28,439 nucleotides of DNA from an uncultured Oscillospiraceae bacterium (lineage in GTDB: Bacteria > Bacillota > Clostridia > Oscillospirales > Oscillospiraceae). Below, one piece after another: positions 7,445 to 15,006 of the stretch. The DNA lies in NCBI GenBank assembly GCA_900754515.1, contig CAAEDD010000076.1, positions 1 through 28,439 on the forward strand, read 5' to 3'. The notes below the pieces were generated by a model. That model did no database searches, was not told where the DNA came from, and saw only the letters and a program-made list of their open reading frames with translations. How positions within the stretch are numbered: the first letter of the stretch is position 1; each line of letters begins with the position of its first letter. A program made the position numbers and the translations under genes.

Positions 7445-7553
7445 TAGGTGGAAATGAGGGCAGGGTGTTTTTCATTAAACCTCCCCCGCCGCCTCAAAAC
7501 TCAGGAATGGCAGAAATGCTTTTCAAACAAAATTAAAAAAGGAGACAGTTAAG

Positions 7554-8612
7554 ATGAAAAAGATCCTTGCGTTGATCCTCGCTCTGTGCATGGCCTTTGC
7601 GCTCTGCGCATGCAGCAGTTCCGAGACCCCGGCCGCCGACAGCGCCGAGGCCACTGAGGCTCCCGCCGAAGCTCCTGCTGAGAGCACCGCCGAGCCCGTC
7701 ACCCTGCGCTTTGCCTTCTCCGAGGCTCCCGAAAGCCAGACTGCCGAGGTAATGGCCGGTGTCAAAGAGCGGATAGAGAGCCGTACCGAAGGCCGTGTCA
7801 TTATCGAGCCCCACTGGTCCAATGAGCTGGGCTCCATCGCTGACGCCATAGAGCAGATTTCTCTGGGCGGCAACATTGTTTCTTCCACCTCTGCATCCTC
7901 CTGGGCTCCCTACGGCTGTGACGACATGACCGCAATGGACTGCATGTTTGCCTTCGCCAACACCGATGAGATCGCCAACTTCAACAAGTCCGAGATGTGG
8001 GCCAACATGGTTACTGAGATGGAAAATAACGGCGGCATCCACATGATCTGCATGAACTGGGCTGCTGCTCCCCGTGTGATACTGGCTAACAGGCCCATCA
8101 ATTCTGTTGCCGATCTGAAGGGTCTGCTTGTGCGTGTTCCCACCAACACCTACGCCGCATGGTTCAGCGCCCTGGGTGCCTCCCCCGTGTCCGGTGTCCC
8201 CTTCTCTGAAGTCTACACCAACATCGAGTCCGGCGTCATTGAGGCTGCTGAGGCTCCTCTGGCAACTCTCAGCGACTACTCCGTGCAGGAAGTGGCCAAG
8301 TATGCCTACCTCTCCAACCACACCTATGCCGCAGCCTGCTTCGGCACCTCCACTGCTATTTGGAACATGATCTCCCCCGAAGACCAGAAGGTCATTGAGG
8401 AAGAACTGACTGCCGGCGGCGAAGAGTTCACCGCCCTGTGCGCATCCACCAACGAGGAATACATGACCCAGTTTGAGGAAGCCGGCGTCACCATCGTTAC
8501 CCCCAGCGAGGAAGACATCGCTGCAATGCAGGAAGCTGCTGCTCAGGCAGCAATAGACCTTGGCCTGCGTGACGGCGTTATGGACGAGATCAAAGCAGCC
8601 TCCGCCGGCTGA
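7554..8612 (+). CDS. dctP: TRAP transporter substrate-binding lipoprotein (DctP family)
   Basis: This is the extracellular solute receptor of a tripartite ATP-independent periplasmic-type transporter. Residues 1-19 are a lipoprotein signal sequence and Cys20 sits in an LCAC lipobox. A low-complexity Ala/Glu/Pro linker (residues 25-48) precedes the binding domain. The family core LKGLLVRVPTNTYAAWFSALGASPV has the Arg that normally salt-bridges the substrate carboxylate, followed by PFSEVYTNIESGVIEAAEAP. That points to an organic or sugar acid as ligand. Length 352 is normal. It starts with ATG after AAAGGAG. Codon use favours GCC/GAG/CTG more than its neighbours, consistent with high expression. 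A strong hairpin follows the stop and may raise its level above that of the permeases. Confidence 0.93.
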   Translation: MKKILALILALCMAFALCACSSSETPAADSAEATEAPAEAPAESTAEPVTLRFAFSEAPESQTAEVMAGVKERIESRTEGRVIIEPHWSNELGSIADAIEQISLGGNIVSSTSASSWAPYGCDDMTAMDCMFAFANTDEIANFNKSEMWANMVTEMENNGGIHMICMNWAAAPRVILANRPINSVADLKGLLVRVPTNTYAAWFSALGASPVSGVPFSEVYTNIESGVIEAAEAPLATLSDYSVQEVAKYAYLSNHTYAAACFGTSTAIWNMISPEDQKVIEEELTAGGEEFTALCASTNEEYMTQFEEAGVTIVTPSEEDIAAMQEAAAQAAIDLGLRDGVMDEIKAASAG

Positions 8613-8637
8613 TTTAAATCACAGCTGAAATAATGAA

Positions 8638-8669
8638 CTCCGGGGAAGGGGGCAACCCCTTCCCCGGAG
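8638..8669 (+). repeat. Intercistronic stem-loop with GCAA tetraloop
   Basis: A perfect 14-bp stem (CTCCGGGGAAGGGG and its complement) is closed by a GNRA-type GCAA loop between dctP and dctQ. No T-run follows, so it is more likely an mRNA-stabilising element or partial attenuator than a full terminator. Confidence 0.7.
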
Positions 8670-8749
8670 CAGTAAAGCGGCCTGTTAAAGAACTTAACAG
8701 CCGACTCCAAATGTAATGCCCATATACCAAGTCTTTACAGGAGCTATAG

Positions 8750-9340
8750 ATGGATAAACTTTTAAAGAAACTCAAATGGGTAATATTGCATATCGAGGAG
8801 ATTATTTCGGTCACGGCCCTTGCGATAATGACAACTGCGATTTTTTACAATGTTATTATGCGCTATCTGTTCAGGAATCCTACTGCCTGGGCAGATGAGC
8901 TGGCCATGATTTCCCTTGCATACGTTACCTTTGTAGGCGGCGCCGCCGCGTACAAGTACAACCTTCACTTCGGCATTGACATACTCCTGGATCTTATGCC
9001 CTCCAAATTCAGGATGATCATAAGGCAAGTAGTCAACTTCGCCTTTATTATTCTTTTTGCCTATGTCACCTATCTTGGTTACGACCTGTACAGAGGTGCC
9101 GTCAAGATATTCAATTACTCCGGATGGTCATATAAGGTAATGGACGCGGCCTTGCCTCTGGGTTTTCTCAGCATGACCATATACGCCGTTTATTTCTTTG
9201 TTCAGTCCTTCACTGACAAAGAAGCTTTCCGCAAGAGATACGAGCAGAATTATGAAGAAGAAAACGTTGACAGCGAGCTCGTGAGAGCAAGCGAAGAGAT
9301 ATTCAGAAAACATGACAAGGAAGGGGGAGAGGACAAATGA
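8750..9340 (+). CDS. dctQ: TRAP transporter small permease (DctQ family)
   Basis: This is the four-helix small membrane subunit that pairs with DctM. Hydrophobic segments lie near residues 15-35 (ISVTALAIMTTAIFYNVIMRYLF), 48-70, 85-108 (NFAFIILFAYVTYLGYDLY) and 125-148. The motif NVIMRYLFRNPTAWADELAMISLAYVTFVGGAAAY is the classic DctQ signature. The C-terminal 45 residues are highly charged and likely cytoplasmic. The start has CAGGAG 6 bases upstream. Its stop overlaps the dctM start (ATGA), so the two permease genes are translationally coupled. Confidence 0.92.
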   Translation: MDKLLKKLKWVILHIEEIISVTALAIMTTAIFYNVIMRYLFRNPTAWADELAMISLAYVTFVGGAAAYKYNLHFGIDILLDLMPSKFRMIIRQVVNFAFIILFAYVTYLGYDLYRGAVKIFNYSGWSYKVMDAALPLGFLSMTIYAVYFFVQSFTDKEAFRKRYEQNYEEENVDSELVRASEEIFRKHDKEGGEDK

Positions 9341-10626
9341 CACTGTGGCCCATAGTCGCTGTACTTGTGCTGTTTTTCCTGGGCATACCATGTTCCTTTG
9401 CCATGATGATGGTATGCATACCCTATTTCCTGTCCGACCCATACATAAGTGCAACCGTTATAACTCAAAAGATGCTGGCCAGCTGCGAGTCTCAGTCTCT
9501 CATGGCCATTCCCTTTTTCATCACCGCCGGTTCAATCATGAACTATTCCGGCATTTCCGAAAAGCTCATGGAGTTTGCCGACGGCCTTGTGGGCCATTTG
9601 ACCGGCGGCCTTGGTCATGTGAACGTACTGATTTCCACCCTTATGGGAGGCATATCCGGCTCCGGCGCCGCTGACTGCGCCATGGAATGCAAGATACTTG
9701 TGCCGGAGATGCTCAAGTATGGATACAGCAAGCCCTACTCAGCAGCCATAACTGCCGCTACCGCCTGCATCACCCCCATAATCCCTCCCGGGATAAATCT
9801 CATCCTGTTTGCCTGTATGTGCGAATGCTCTGTGGGCAGGCTGTTGGCAGCCGGTTACCTCCCCGGAATACTGCTGGCTATAGCCTTTCTGCTTCTCAAC
9901 TACTATATTTCCAAGAAGCGCGGCTACGTCGGGGCCAGGAAATCCATGATGCCCCCACGCCAGCTGGCCCGGCTGTTTCTGCAGACATTGTGGGCACTGT
10001 TCCTCCCCTTCGGCCTCATAATGCTCCTTCGCGCCGGCGTGTGCACTCCCACTGAAGGCGGCGTAATGATGGCCTTCTATTCCCTGTTTGTCGGCAAATT
10101 CATATACAAAAAACTGCGCCTGCGCCAGTTGCCCAAGATACTGCTGGAGGCTGTCACTTCCACAGCTCCGGTCATGATGATACTCTGCGCGGCAAACCTT
10201 TTCAGCTACTACATGTCCTGGGAAACCATTCCCACAAAGCTCACGGAGTTCCTTCTGGGGCTCACCGGGAACAAGTACCTGTTCCTGCTCCTCTGCAATA
10301 TTCTGTTTTTGGTCATTGGCTGCTTTATGGATGCCATGGCTGCCATGATAGTTATTGCTCCCCTGCTGGCTCCCGTTGTCCGCGCTCTTGGTATTGACAT
10401 CATCCACTTCGGCTTGATGATGTGCTTCAACGTAGGCCTTGCCGCCATTACCCCGCCCTTCGGCACCTATATCTTCATGGTCTCCGGCCTGCTGAAAATG
10501 AAGACCGCAGACATGATTCGGGAAATATGGCCATTTATAGGCGTGGCCATAATAGTGCTGCTGCTTGTAACCTATGTGCCCTGGTTCTCCACAGTGATAC
10601 CGAACCTAATGTACGGAACCGCCTGA
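9337..10626 (+). CDS. dctM: TRAP transporter large permease (DctM family)
   Basis: This is the transport-catalysing membrane subunit, with about 12 hydrophobic segments over 429 residues. Family marks include IPFFITAGSIMNYSGISEKLMEFADGLVGHLTGGLGHVNVLISTLMGGISGSGAADCA, the ITPIIPPGINLILFA loop, and ITPPFGTYIFMVSGLLKM near the C-terminus. These correspond to the sodium- and substrate-binding regions of DctM proteins. With DctP and DctQ it makes a complete importer, expected to be driven by a sodium gradient. The next gene follows after a 108-base gap containing a hairpin, so downstream genes may be expressed at a different level. Confidence 0.93.
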   Translation: MTLWPIVAVLVLFFLGIPCSFAMMMVCIPYFLSDPYISATVITQKMLASCESQSLMAIPFFITAGSIMNYSGISEKLMEFADGLVGHLTGGLGHVNVLISTLMGGISGSGAADCAMECKILVPEMLKYGYSKPYSAAITAATACITPIIPPGINLILFACMCECSVGRLLAAGYLPGILLAIAFLLLNYYISKKRGYVGARKSMMPPRQLARLFLQTLWALFLPFGLIMLLRAGVCTPTEGGVMMAFYSLFVGKFIYKKLRLRQLPKILLEAVTSTAPVMMILCAANLFSYYMSWETIPTKLTEFLLGLTGNKYLFLLLCNILFLVIGCFMDAMAAMIVIAPLLAPVVRALGIDIIHFGLMMCFNVGLAAITPPFGTYIFMVSGLLKMKTADMIREIWPFIGVAIIVLLLVTYVPWFSTVIPNLMYGTA

Positions 10627-10660
10627 AGCAGCCTCAATACATAGTCTTTTCACTCCCTTT

Positions 10661-10711
10661 CCCGGTCTTTTCCTCCAAAGGTCACTCCCTTGCCCTTGGA
10701 GGAAGGCCGGG
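10661..10711 (+). repeat. Imperfect intercistronic hairpin after dctM
   Basis: CCCGG (10661-10665) pairs with CCGGG (10707-10711), and TTCCTCCAA pairs with TTGGAGGAA inside it, with a small loop near 10682-10692. There is no T-tail. It divides the transporter genes from the catabolic genes and may be a processing or stability element. Confidence 0.45.
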
Positions 10712-10734
10712 ATATCGCGGAAAGGAGTTTTCCC

Positions 10735-11457
10735 ATGCTTGCTCAGAAATATTCTGAAATTCTGGTATCCGCAATTGAGAGCATAGCGGCAGACGAGGCG
10801 GACAAAATCGCCAGAGCCGCCGGTATAATAAAAGATGTCATAGCCGCCGATGGGCTCATCCATGTTTTCGGCTGTGGCCATTCCCATATCCTTGCGGAAG
10901 AAAGTTTCTACAGAGCTGGTGGTCTTGCCTGTGTCTATCCTGTATTTCATGAACCTCTCATGCTCCACGAAAGTGCGGTCCTGAGCAGCAGCCTGGAGAA
11001 AAAAGCCGGTCTTGCCGGAACGCTGGTACAGCGCCATCCCTTTGAAAGCCGGGACGCGCTGATATGCGTCTCCACCTCAGGAGTGAACGCCGTACCCGTG
11101 GAGTTTGCCATGGGCGCCAGGGAACTGGGTATTCCCGTTATAGGCATATCCTCCGACGCTTATCTCACTGTGGATACCGGCAGGCCCCATTTACAGCATG
11201 TCTGCGATGTATGCATAGATAACCACGCACCTTACGGGGACGCCTGTCTGGAGATTCCGGGGCTGGACACAATGATGACCCCCGTTTCAACGGTCACAGG
11301 CTGCTTCATAATAAACAGCATCTTTGCCCAAGCCGCAGATCTGGCTTCGGCCCAGGGACTGGAAGTGCCCGTGTTCAAAAGCGGAAACGTCCCCGGAGGC
11401 AGAGAGTTCAACAATGCCCTTATAGAGCGCTATCAGGGCAGGGTAAAGTGCCTATGA
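10735..11457 (+). CDS. SIS-domain phosphosugar-binding protein, first paralogue
   Basis: This 241-residue protein is of the sugar isomerase (SIS) fold, resembling the UPF0309 group of putative phosphosugar-binding enzymes. The SIS nucleotide-like loop reads HVFGCGHSHILAEESFYRAGG near residues 42-62. A second block ALICVSTSGVNAVPVEFA lies near 122, and IGISSDA near 150. The C-terminus FKSGNVPGGREFN is shared with the second SIS protein encoded at 12367. ATG at 10735 was chosen because AAAGGAG lies 7 bases upstream. Its stop overlaps the start of the kinase gene (ATGA). The sequence supports binding, isomerisation or cleavage of a phosphorylated sugar, but no specific reaction can be named. Confidence 0.8.
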   Translation: MLAQKYSEILVSAIESIAADEADKIARAAGIIKDVIAADGLIHVFGCGHSHILAEESFYRAGGLACVYPVFHEPLMLHESAVLSSSLEKKAGLAGTLVQRHPFESRDALICVSTSGVNAVPVEFAMGARELGIPVIGISSDAYLTVDTGRPHLQHVCDVCIDNHAPYGDACLEIPGLDTMMTPVSTVTGCFIINSIFAQAADLASAQGLEVPVFKSGNVPGGREFNNALIERYQGRVKCL

Positions 11458-12350
11458 GGAATAATACTGTTACAGTTCTGGGGCTTATGGGTCAATCCGT
11501 TTTCATGGAGCTGGATCATTTTCACAGCAACGGTGAGACCGTCCACTGCCGGAGCCTGTATATCGAGCCCGGCGGAAAGGGCTGCAACCAAGCGGTTGCG
11601 GCAAAGAGATTGGGAGCCGACGTGAACTTTATCGCTACTCTTGGAGACGACGATTACGGCAGACTCTCCCGGGACTTTCTGGTGCGTGAGGGCATAGAGG
11701 CCTGTACCCAGTTCGTTACCGGCAGGCAAACAGCTTATGCATGCATTCTTACCGACAGCTATGGTGAAAATCGAGTAACCGTATTCAGCGGGGCTGCCGG
11801 CTGCCTGGGCGCCGAACAGGTCAATAAGTATAGGGACAAGATACGCGGCAGTGATATACTCCTTTTAAACCTGGAGTATCCCATGGAAGCCAATTTGCAG
11901 GCTCTTGACATCGCCGCCAAAGATGGCGTGAGGGTCATTGTCAATCCCGCTCCATACAGCGGGGAGAGTATAAGGGAACTCAGCAGGGCATGGCTCATAA
12001 CACCAAACAGGCAGGAGGCTGCCGCCATGGCGGGACTCAGCCAGGATGTCTCCCCCGAAGAGCTGGCCCTGGCCCTGAGGGATTTGGGCTTTCCACGGCT
12101 GATCATCACTCTGGGCTCCAAAGGTGCGCTTCTTCTTGAAGATGGCCATCTTGAAATGCTGTCTGCGGAGAAGCGGCAGGCAGTGGATACCACCGGTGCC
12201 GGAGACTGCTTTAACGGCGCCCTGGCTGCCTCCCTTGCCCGGGGCCATAGTCTCAGAGACTCGGCGCACTTTGCAGTAAAAGCCTCCGGCTTAAGCGTAG
12301 AAAAGAGATATGTTATGAAAAGCCTCCCTCATTTGGGGGAGTTGGAATAA
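11454..12350 (+). CDS. PfkB-family carbohydrate kinase (ribokinase-like)
   Basis: This is a predicted ATP-dependent sugar or sugar-acid kinase of the ribokinase family. The N-terminal signature YIEPGGKGCNQAVAAKRLG (about residues 35-55) and the C-terminal DTTGAGDCFNGALAASLARG (about 243-262) are diagnostic, the aspartate of GAGD being the catalytic base. LITPNRQEAA and ITLGSKGALLLEDG are the usual middle blocks. Length 299 is typical. The start ATG overlaps the stop of the SIS gene, so it is translationally coupled. The GGKGCNQ form favours a ribokinase-like substrate, but a 2-keto-3-deoxy acid kinase role would suit the operon. Confidence 0.88.
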   Translation: MRNNTVTVLGLMGQSVFMELDHFHSNGETVHCRSLYIEPGGKGCNQAVAAKRLGADVNFIATLGDDDYGRLSRDFLVREGIEACTQFVTGRQTAYACILTDSYGENRVTVFSGAAGCLGAEQVNKYRDKIRGSDILLLNLEYPMEANLQALDIAAKDGVRVIVNPAPYSGESIRELSRAWLITPNRQEAAAMAGLSQDVSPEELALALRDLGFPRLIITLGSKGALLLEDGHLEMLSAEKRQAVDTTGAGDCFNGALAASLARGHSLRDSAHFAVKASGLSVEKRYVMKSLPHLGELE

Positions 12351-12366
12351 TAATCAGGAGGAAACA

Positions 12367-13122
12367 ATGATGGATAATTCCAACGGCTATCTGCCTAAGG
12401 TCATTGAACTGCTCAACAAAATAGAGACAGAGCAGTATGAGAACATGAAAGCCGCAGGCCGCTTGATGGCTGAGGCCGTGAAAAACGACCGGCTTATAAA
12501 CGTATACGGCGGCGGCGGACACACCACACTTCCTGTCGGCGAAATGTTTTTCCGTGCCGGCGGCCTCTGCAATATAAATCCCTGCATGGAGACCGGCCTG
12601 TCTGTTTTTAACCAGGCTCAAAAATACCTGGCCCTGGAGCGCTGTGAAAATTACGGCCGGGCTATAATGGATTACTACGACCTTCAAAAGGACGATGTGC
12701 TTATCATCTATCACAATATCGGCACAAATGCCGCCACAATAGATGCGGCTATGGCCGCCAAGGAGCGTGGCGCGAAATTAATCGCCGTGTCCTCCGTCCA
12801 GTGGCAGCAGGGCATACCCAAGGATTATCATCTGCGCCATTCTTCCGGCAAGAACCTCAATGACTTCGCCGATATCTGCATAGACGACTACAATCCTCTG
12901 GGAGATACGGTGGTCACCCTGGAAGGCTTTGACACCCCCATAGGCCCCATCTCCAATATGACGGATTTCTATATCGTCCACCGTCTGGAGATAGAGTGCG
13001 CAAAGGCCTGCCTGGAAATGGGCATCGAACCTCCCTTCTGGCGCAGCGCCAACGTCCCCGGAGGGGATGAATTCAACAAGAGCAATCTGAAAAAATACAG
13101 CCCCAGAATAAAAATGCTGTGA
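12367..13122 (+). CDS. SIS-domain phosphosugar-binding protein, second paralogue
   Basis: This is a second SIS-fold protein of 251 residues, clearly related to the one encoded at 10735. Shared blocks include VYGGGGHTTLPVGEMFFRAGG near 42-63 and the C-terminal WRSANVPGGDEFNKSNLKKY. It differs in the middle: VLIIYHNIGTNAATIDAAMAAKERG replaces the STSG block of the first paralogue, so the usual phosphate-binding serines are partly missing. AGGAGG precedes the ATG by about 6 bases. The kinase gene lies between the two paralogues, suggesting a heteromeric SIS enzyme or two steps on the same phosphosugar. Function is not otherwise known. Confidence 0.75.
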   Translation: MMDNSNGYLPKVIELLNKIETEQYENMKAAGRLMAEAVKNDRLINVYGGGGHTTLPVGEMFFRAGGLCNINPCMETGLSVFNQAQKYLALERCENYGRAIMDYYDLQKDDVLIIYHNIGTNAATIDAAMAAKERGAKLIAVSSVQWQQGIPKDYHLRHSSGKNLNDFADICIDDYNPLGDTVVTLEGFDTPIGPISNMTDFYIVHRLEIECAKACLEMGIEPPFWRSANVPGGDEFNKSNLKKYSPRIKML

Positions 13123-13139
13123 TAAAAGGAGATACCCGT

Positions 13140-13916
13140 ATGGACAGCAAATTTGTACCCAGCCTTATTGAGCTGGCAGAAAAGTATGCCGCTGCTTCCC
13201 AGCTTTCCGTCCAGTTGGAAGACGGTGCGGTCACCCTGGAATGCGACAAAGGCAAGTTCCGCTTTTTCTACGATTTCAACCGTCAGCTGCCTCAGGATAC
13301 ATTTAAAAATGTCCCTCTTTTCCACTGGCGTCAGAAACGCCGTTATATCGAGCTTAAAGGGCTTGTCCAAAGGGATATGGTTGGCAAGGCCCTTGCTATG
13401 CGCATTCATCACATTGTCCCCCCCGACGCCTTTACAAAAAGTCTGAGAGACGTGCTGCTGTATGAATGCGACCTCTTCCAGTACATATGCGGCGGAGAAA
13501 TTCGCCGGGTCTTTGCTGATTTCAGCGGAGACACATACACTAACTGCATAATGTCCGCAGGGGGGCAGAAAGCCAGCATGGAGCTGGGGCTCTCCGCCGC
13601 CGGCAGCGAGAGCGTTTTGCTGCATGAGGTAGTGGGCAGAAAGGGCATTGCCTCCGATCTCCCTGTGGACACTCAGATGCAGCAGTATCCTATTTATCTT
13701 ATAAAGGGCAATGGAACCCAGACCTTCAATGAGATAGACTTTGAGCTTTACGGCATGGATAACACTCAGGCAGATATGATTCGCTTTATTCTCTGGGCGC
13801 TCTCCGATGCCGAGCGCATAGACTCCCTGTGCCGTGATTATAGCAGGTTGGACAAAATCTGGCAGGCGGCAGTCAAGTCCAGTGCAAATCTTACTTATAC
13901 TTTTGTGGAGGAATAA
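13140..13916 (+). CDS. Gfo/Idh/MocA C-terminal-domain-like protein lacking a Rossmann fold
   Basis: This is a 258-residue protein without a GxGxxG nucleotide-binding loop. From about residue 80 it reads like the second domain of a Gfo/Idh/MocA oxidoreductase: VGKALAMRIHH (81-91), then LLYECDLFQYICGGEIRRVFADF (106-128) where family members have a D-x-x-H-x-x-D helix, then a beta-sheet run, HEVVGRKGIASD (162-173), and a final helix ADMIRFILWALSDAERID (211-228). The first 75 residues are unfamiliar. ATG at 13140 has AAAAGGAG 7 bases upstream. It ends 3 bases before a full-length Gfo/Idh/MocA gene, so it may be a non-catalytic partner or a degenerate duplicate. The family call is by eye and moderate. 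Confidence 0.55.
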   Translation: MDSKFVPSLIELAEKYAAASQLSVQLEDGAVTLECDKGKFRFFYDFNRQLPQDTFKNVPLFHWRQKRRYIELKGLVQRDMVGKALAMRIHHIVPPDAFTKSLRDVLLYECDLFQYICGGEIRRVFADFSGDTYTNCIMSAGGQKASMELGLSAAGSESVLLHEVVGRKGIASDLPVDTQMQQYPIYLIKGNGTQTFNEIDFELYGMDNTQADMIRFILWALSDAERIDSLCRDYSRLDKIWQAAVKSSANLTYTFVEE

Positions 13917-13919
13917 AAA

Positions 13920-14996
13920 ATGAGACAGGTAAACCTTGCTATTGCCTCCCTTACCCACGCCCACGTAAGAAAATACTACCAGACTCTCAATGACAACAAT
14001 AAGATAAACTGGGTAGCCGTTTCCTGTGCGGATGAGAAAGTCAGGGAGAACTTCCTTGAATATGGATATGATGTGCCGGTATACATGTCCACAGAGGAAA
14101 TGCTCAAAGCCCACCCCGAGATAGACGGCGTGGTGGTGGCCAGCGAAAACGCCCGTCACTTTGCCGACATGGAGCTGTGCTGCAAGTACGGCAAGCATAT
14201 GCTCAGCATGAAGATCCCCACCTTCGATCTGGAGGAATATGACCGGATGATAAAGATGGTGGAGGATGCCGGGGTAATCTGCCAGGTGGAGCTGGAGATG
14301 CACTATAACCCCAGCTGCCGCAAAGCCGTGGAACTGGCCAGAAGCGGTGCCATCGGAGATATAATATCCTTTAACGCTACCAATATTACCCTCTCACCCG
14401 TGTGGGCCTTCCCCTGGCAGGGTGATCCCATGCTCTCCTATGGCAGCAAGATTCCCCTTAAAGAAGGCGACAGCCGCTTCAGAGGCGGTGCTCTCAGCGA
14501 TCATCCCCACATCTTCGATATGCTGCGCTGGGTCAGCGGAAGCGATTACGACTATGTCTTTGCCGATGTGGCCGACAACATCCGTGATATTCAGGAAGAG
14601 GATGTTGTCTATGTAACCGGCCGTATGAAAAACGGCTGCAAGTTCCTTCTGGACCCCTCCTGGTCCCGCCACGAGGAAAAAACCTCAAAGCCGATAAACT
14701 GGGACCTGCATCCCAAACGCATGGAGGTCAACTTCTCCATCATCGGTACCGACGGCATTATCCAGGCAGACTGCTTCGGCCCCAATGACAGCTACTGCGG
14801 CGGCCCCAACAACAGGTACGCCGTCCAGTACACCTACTTCGACGAGTGGATAGGCCTGATGGATGAGTTCTGTGACTGCATTCTCACCGGCCGTCAGCCC
14901 AAAATCAACCTGCGCTGGCACCGCCAGACGGTGGAGGCCATGGTGCGCTGCTATGAATCCATTGCTTCGGGCAAACCTGTATATTTGAATAAGTGA
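13920..14996 (+). CDS. Gfo/Idh/MocA-family oxidoreductase with unusual cofactor loop
   Basis: This 358-residue protein has the two-domain layout of NAD(P)-dependent sugar oxidoreductases. The N-terminal fold contains IDGVVVASENARHFADMELCCKYGKHMLSMKIP (near 70-102), and the second domain contains SGAIGDIISFNATN and the active-site-type helix SDHPHIFDMLRW (near 198). Two expected motifs are altered: the dinucleotide loop reads IASLTHAHV where GxGxxG is usual, and the EKP motif reads MKIP. The aspartate and histidine of DHPHIFD are kept. Cofactor use may therefore differ, for example tightly bound NAD or a non-redox role. It directly follows the half-length relative and precedes a GH-like gene. 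Confidence 0.8.
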   Translation: MRQVNLAIASLTHAHVRKYYQTLNDNNKINWVAVSCADEKVRENFLEYGYDVPVYMSTEEMLKAHPEIDGVVVASENARHFADMELCCKYGKHMLSMKIPTFDLEEYDRMIKMVEDAGVICQVELEMHYNPSCRKAVELARSGAIGDIISFNATNITLSPVWAFPWQGDPMLSYGSKIPLKEGDSRFRGGALSDHPHIFDMLRWVSGSDYDYVFADVADNIRDIQEEDVVYVTGRMKNGCKFLLDPSWSRHEEKTSKPINWDLHPKRMEVNFSIIGTDGIIQADCFGPNDSYCGGPNNRYAVQYTYFDEWIGLMDEFCDCILTGRQPKINLRWHRQTVEAMVRCYESIASGKPVYLNK

Positions 14997-15006
14997 GGAG
15001 AAGAGC

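Larger units (their letters stand above)
7240..7553 (+). promoter_or_regulatory. AT-rich control region upstream of the TRAP operon
   Basis: No gene was found in this AT-rich stretch between divergent genes. It contains two direct copies of ATGCCAAAA (7312 and 7331, 19 bases apart), an inverted relative TTTGGCG near 7385, the operator at 7396-7410 and the promoter at 7415-7444. An untranslated leader of about 100 bases follows, including a run of Cs and Gs near 7480-7493. The dctP ribosome site AAAGGAG lies just before 7554. Confidence 0.5.

Noticed and set aside
12969..14303. Minus-strand 444-residue open frame
   Set aside because: It is a frame shadow of the plus-strand half-Gfo and Gfo genes; the plus-strand proteins have recognisable motifs and ribosome sites.
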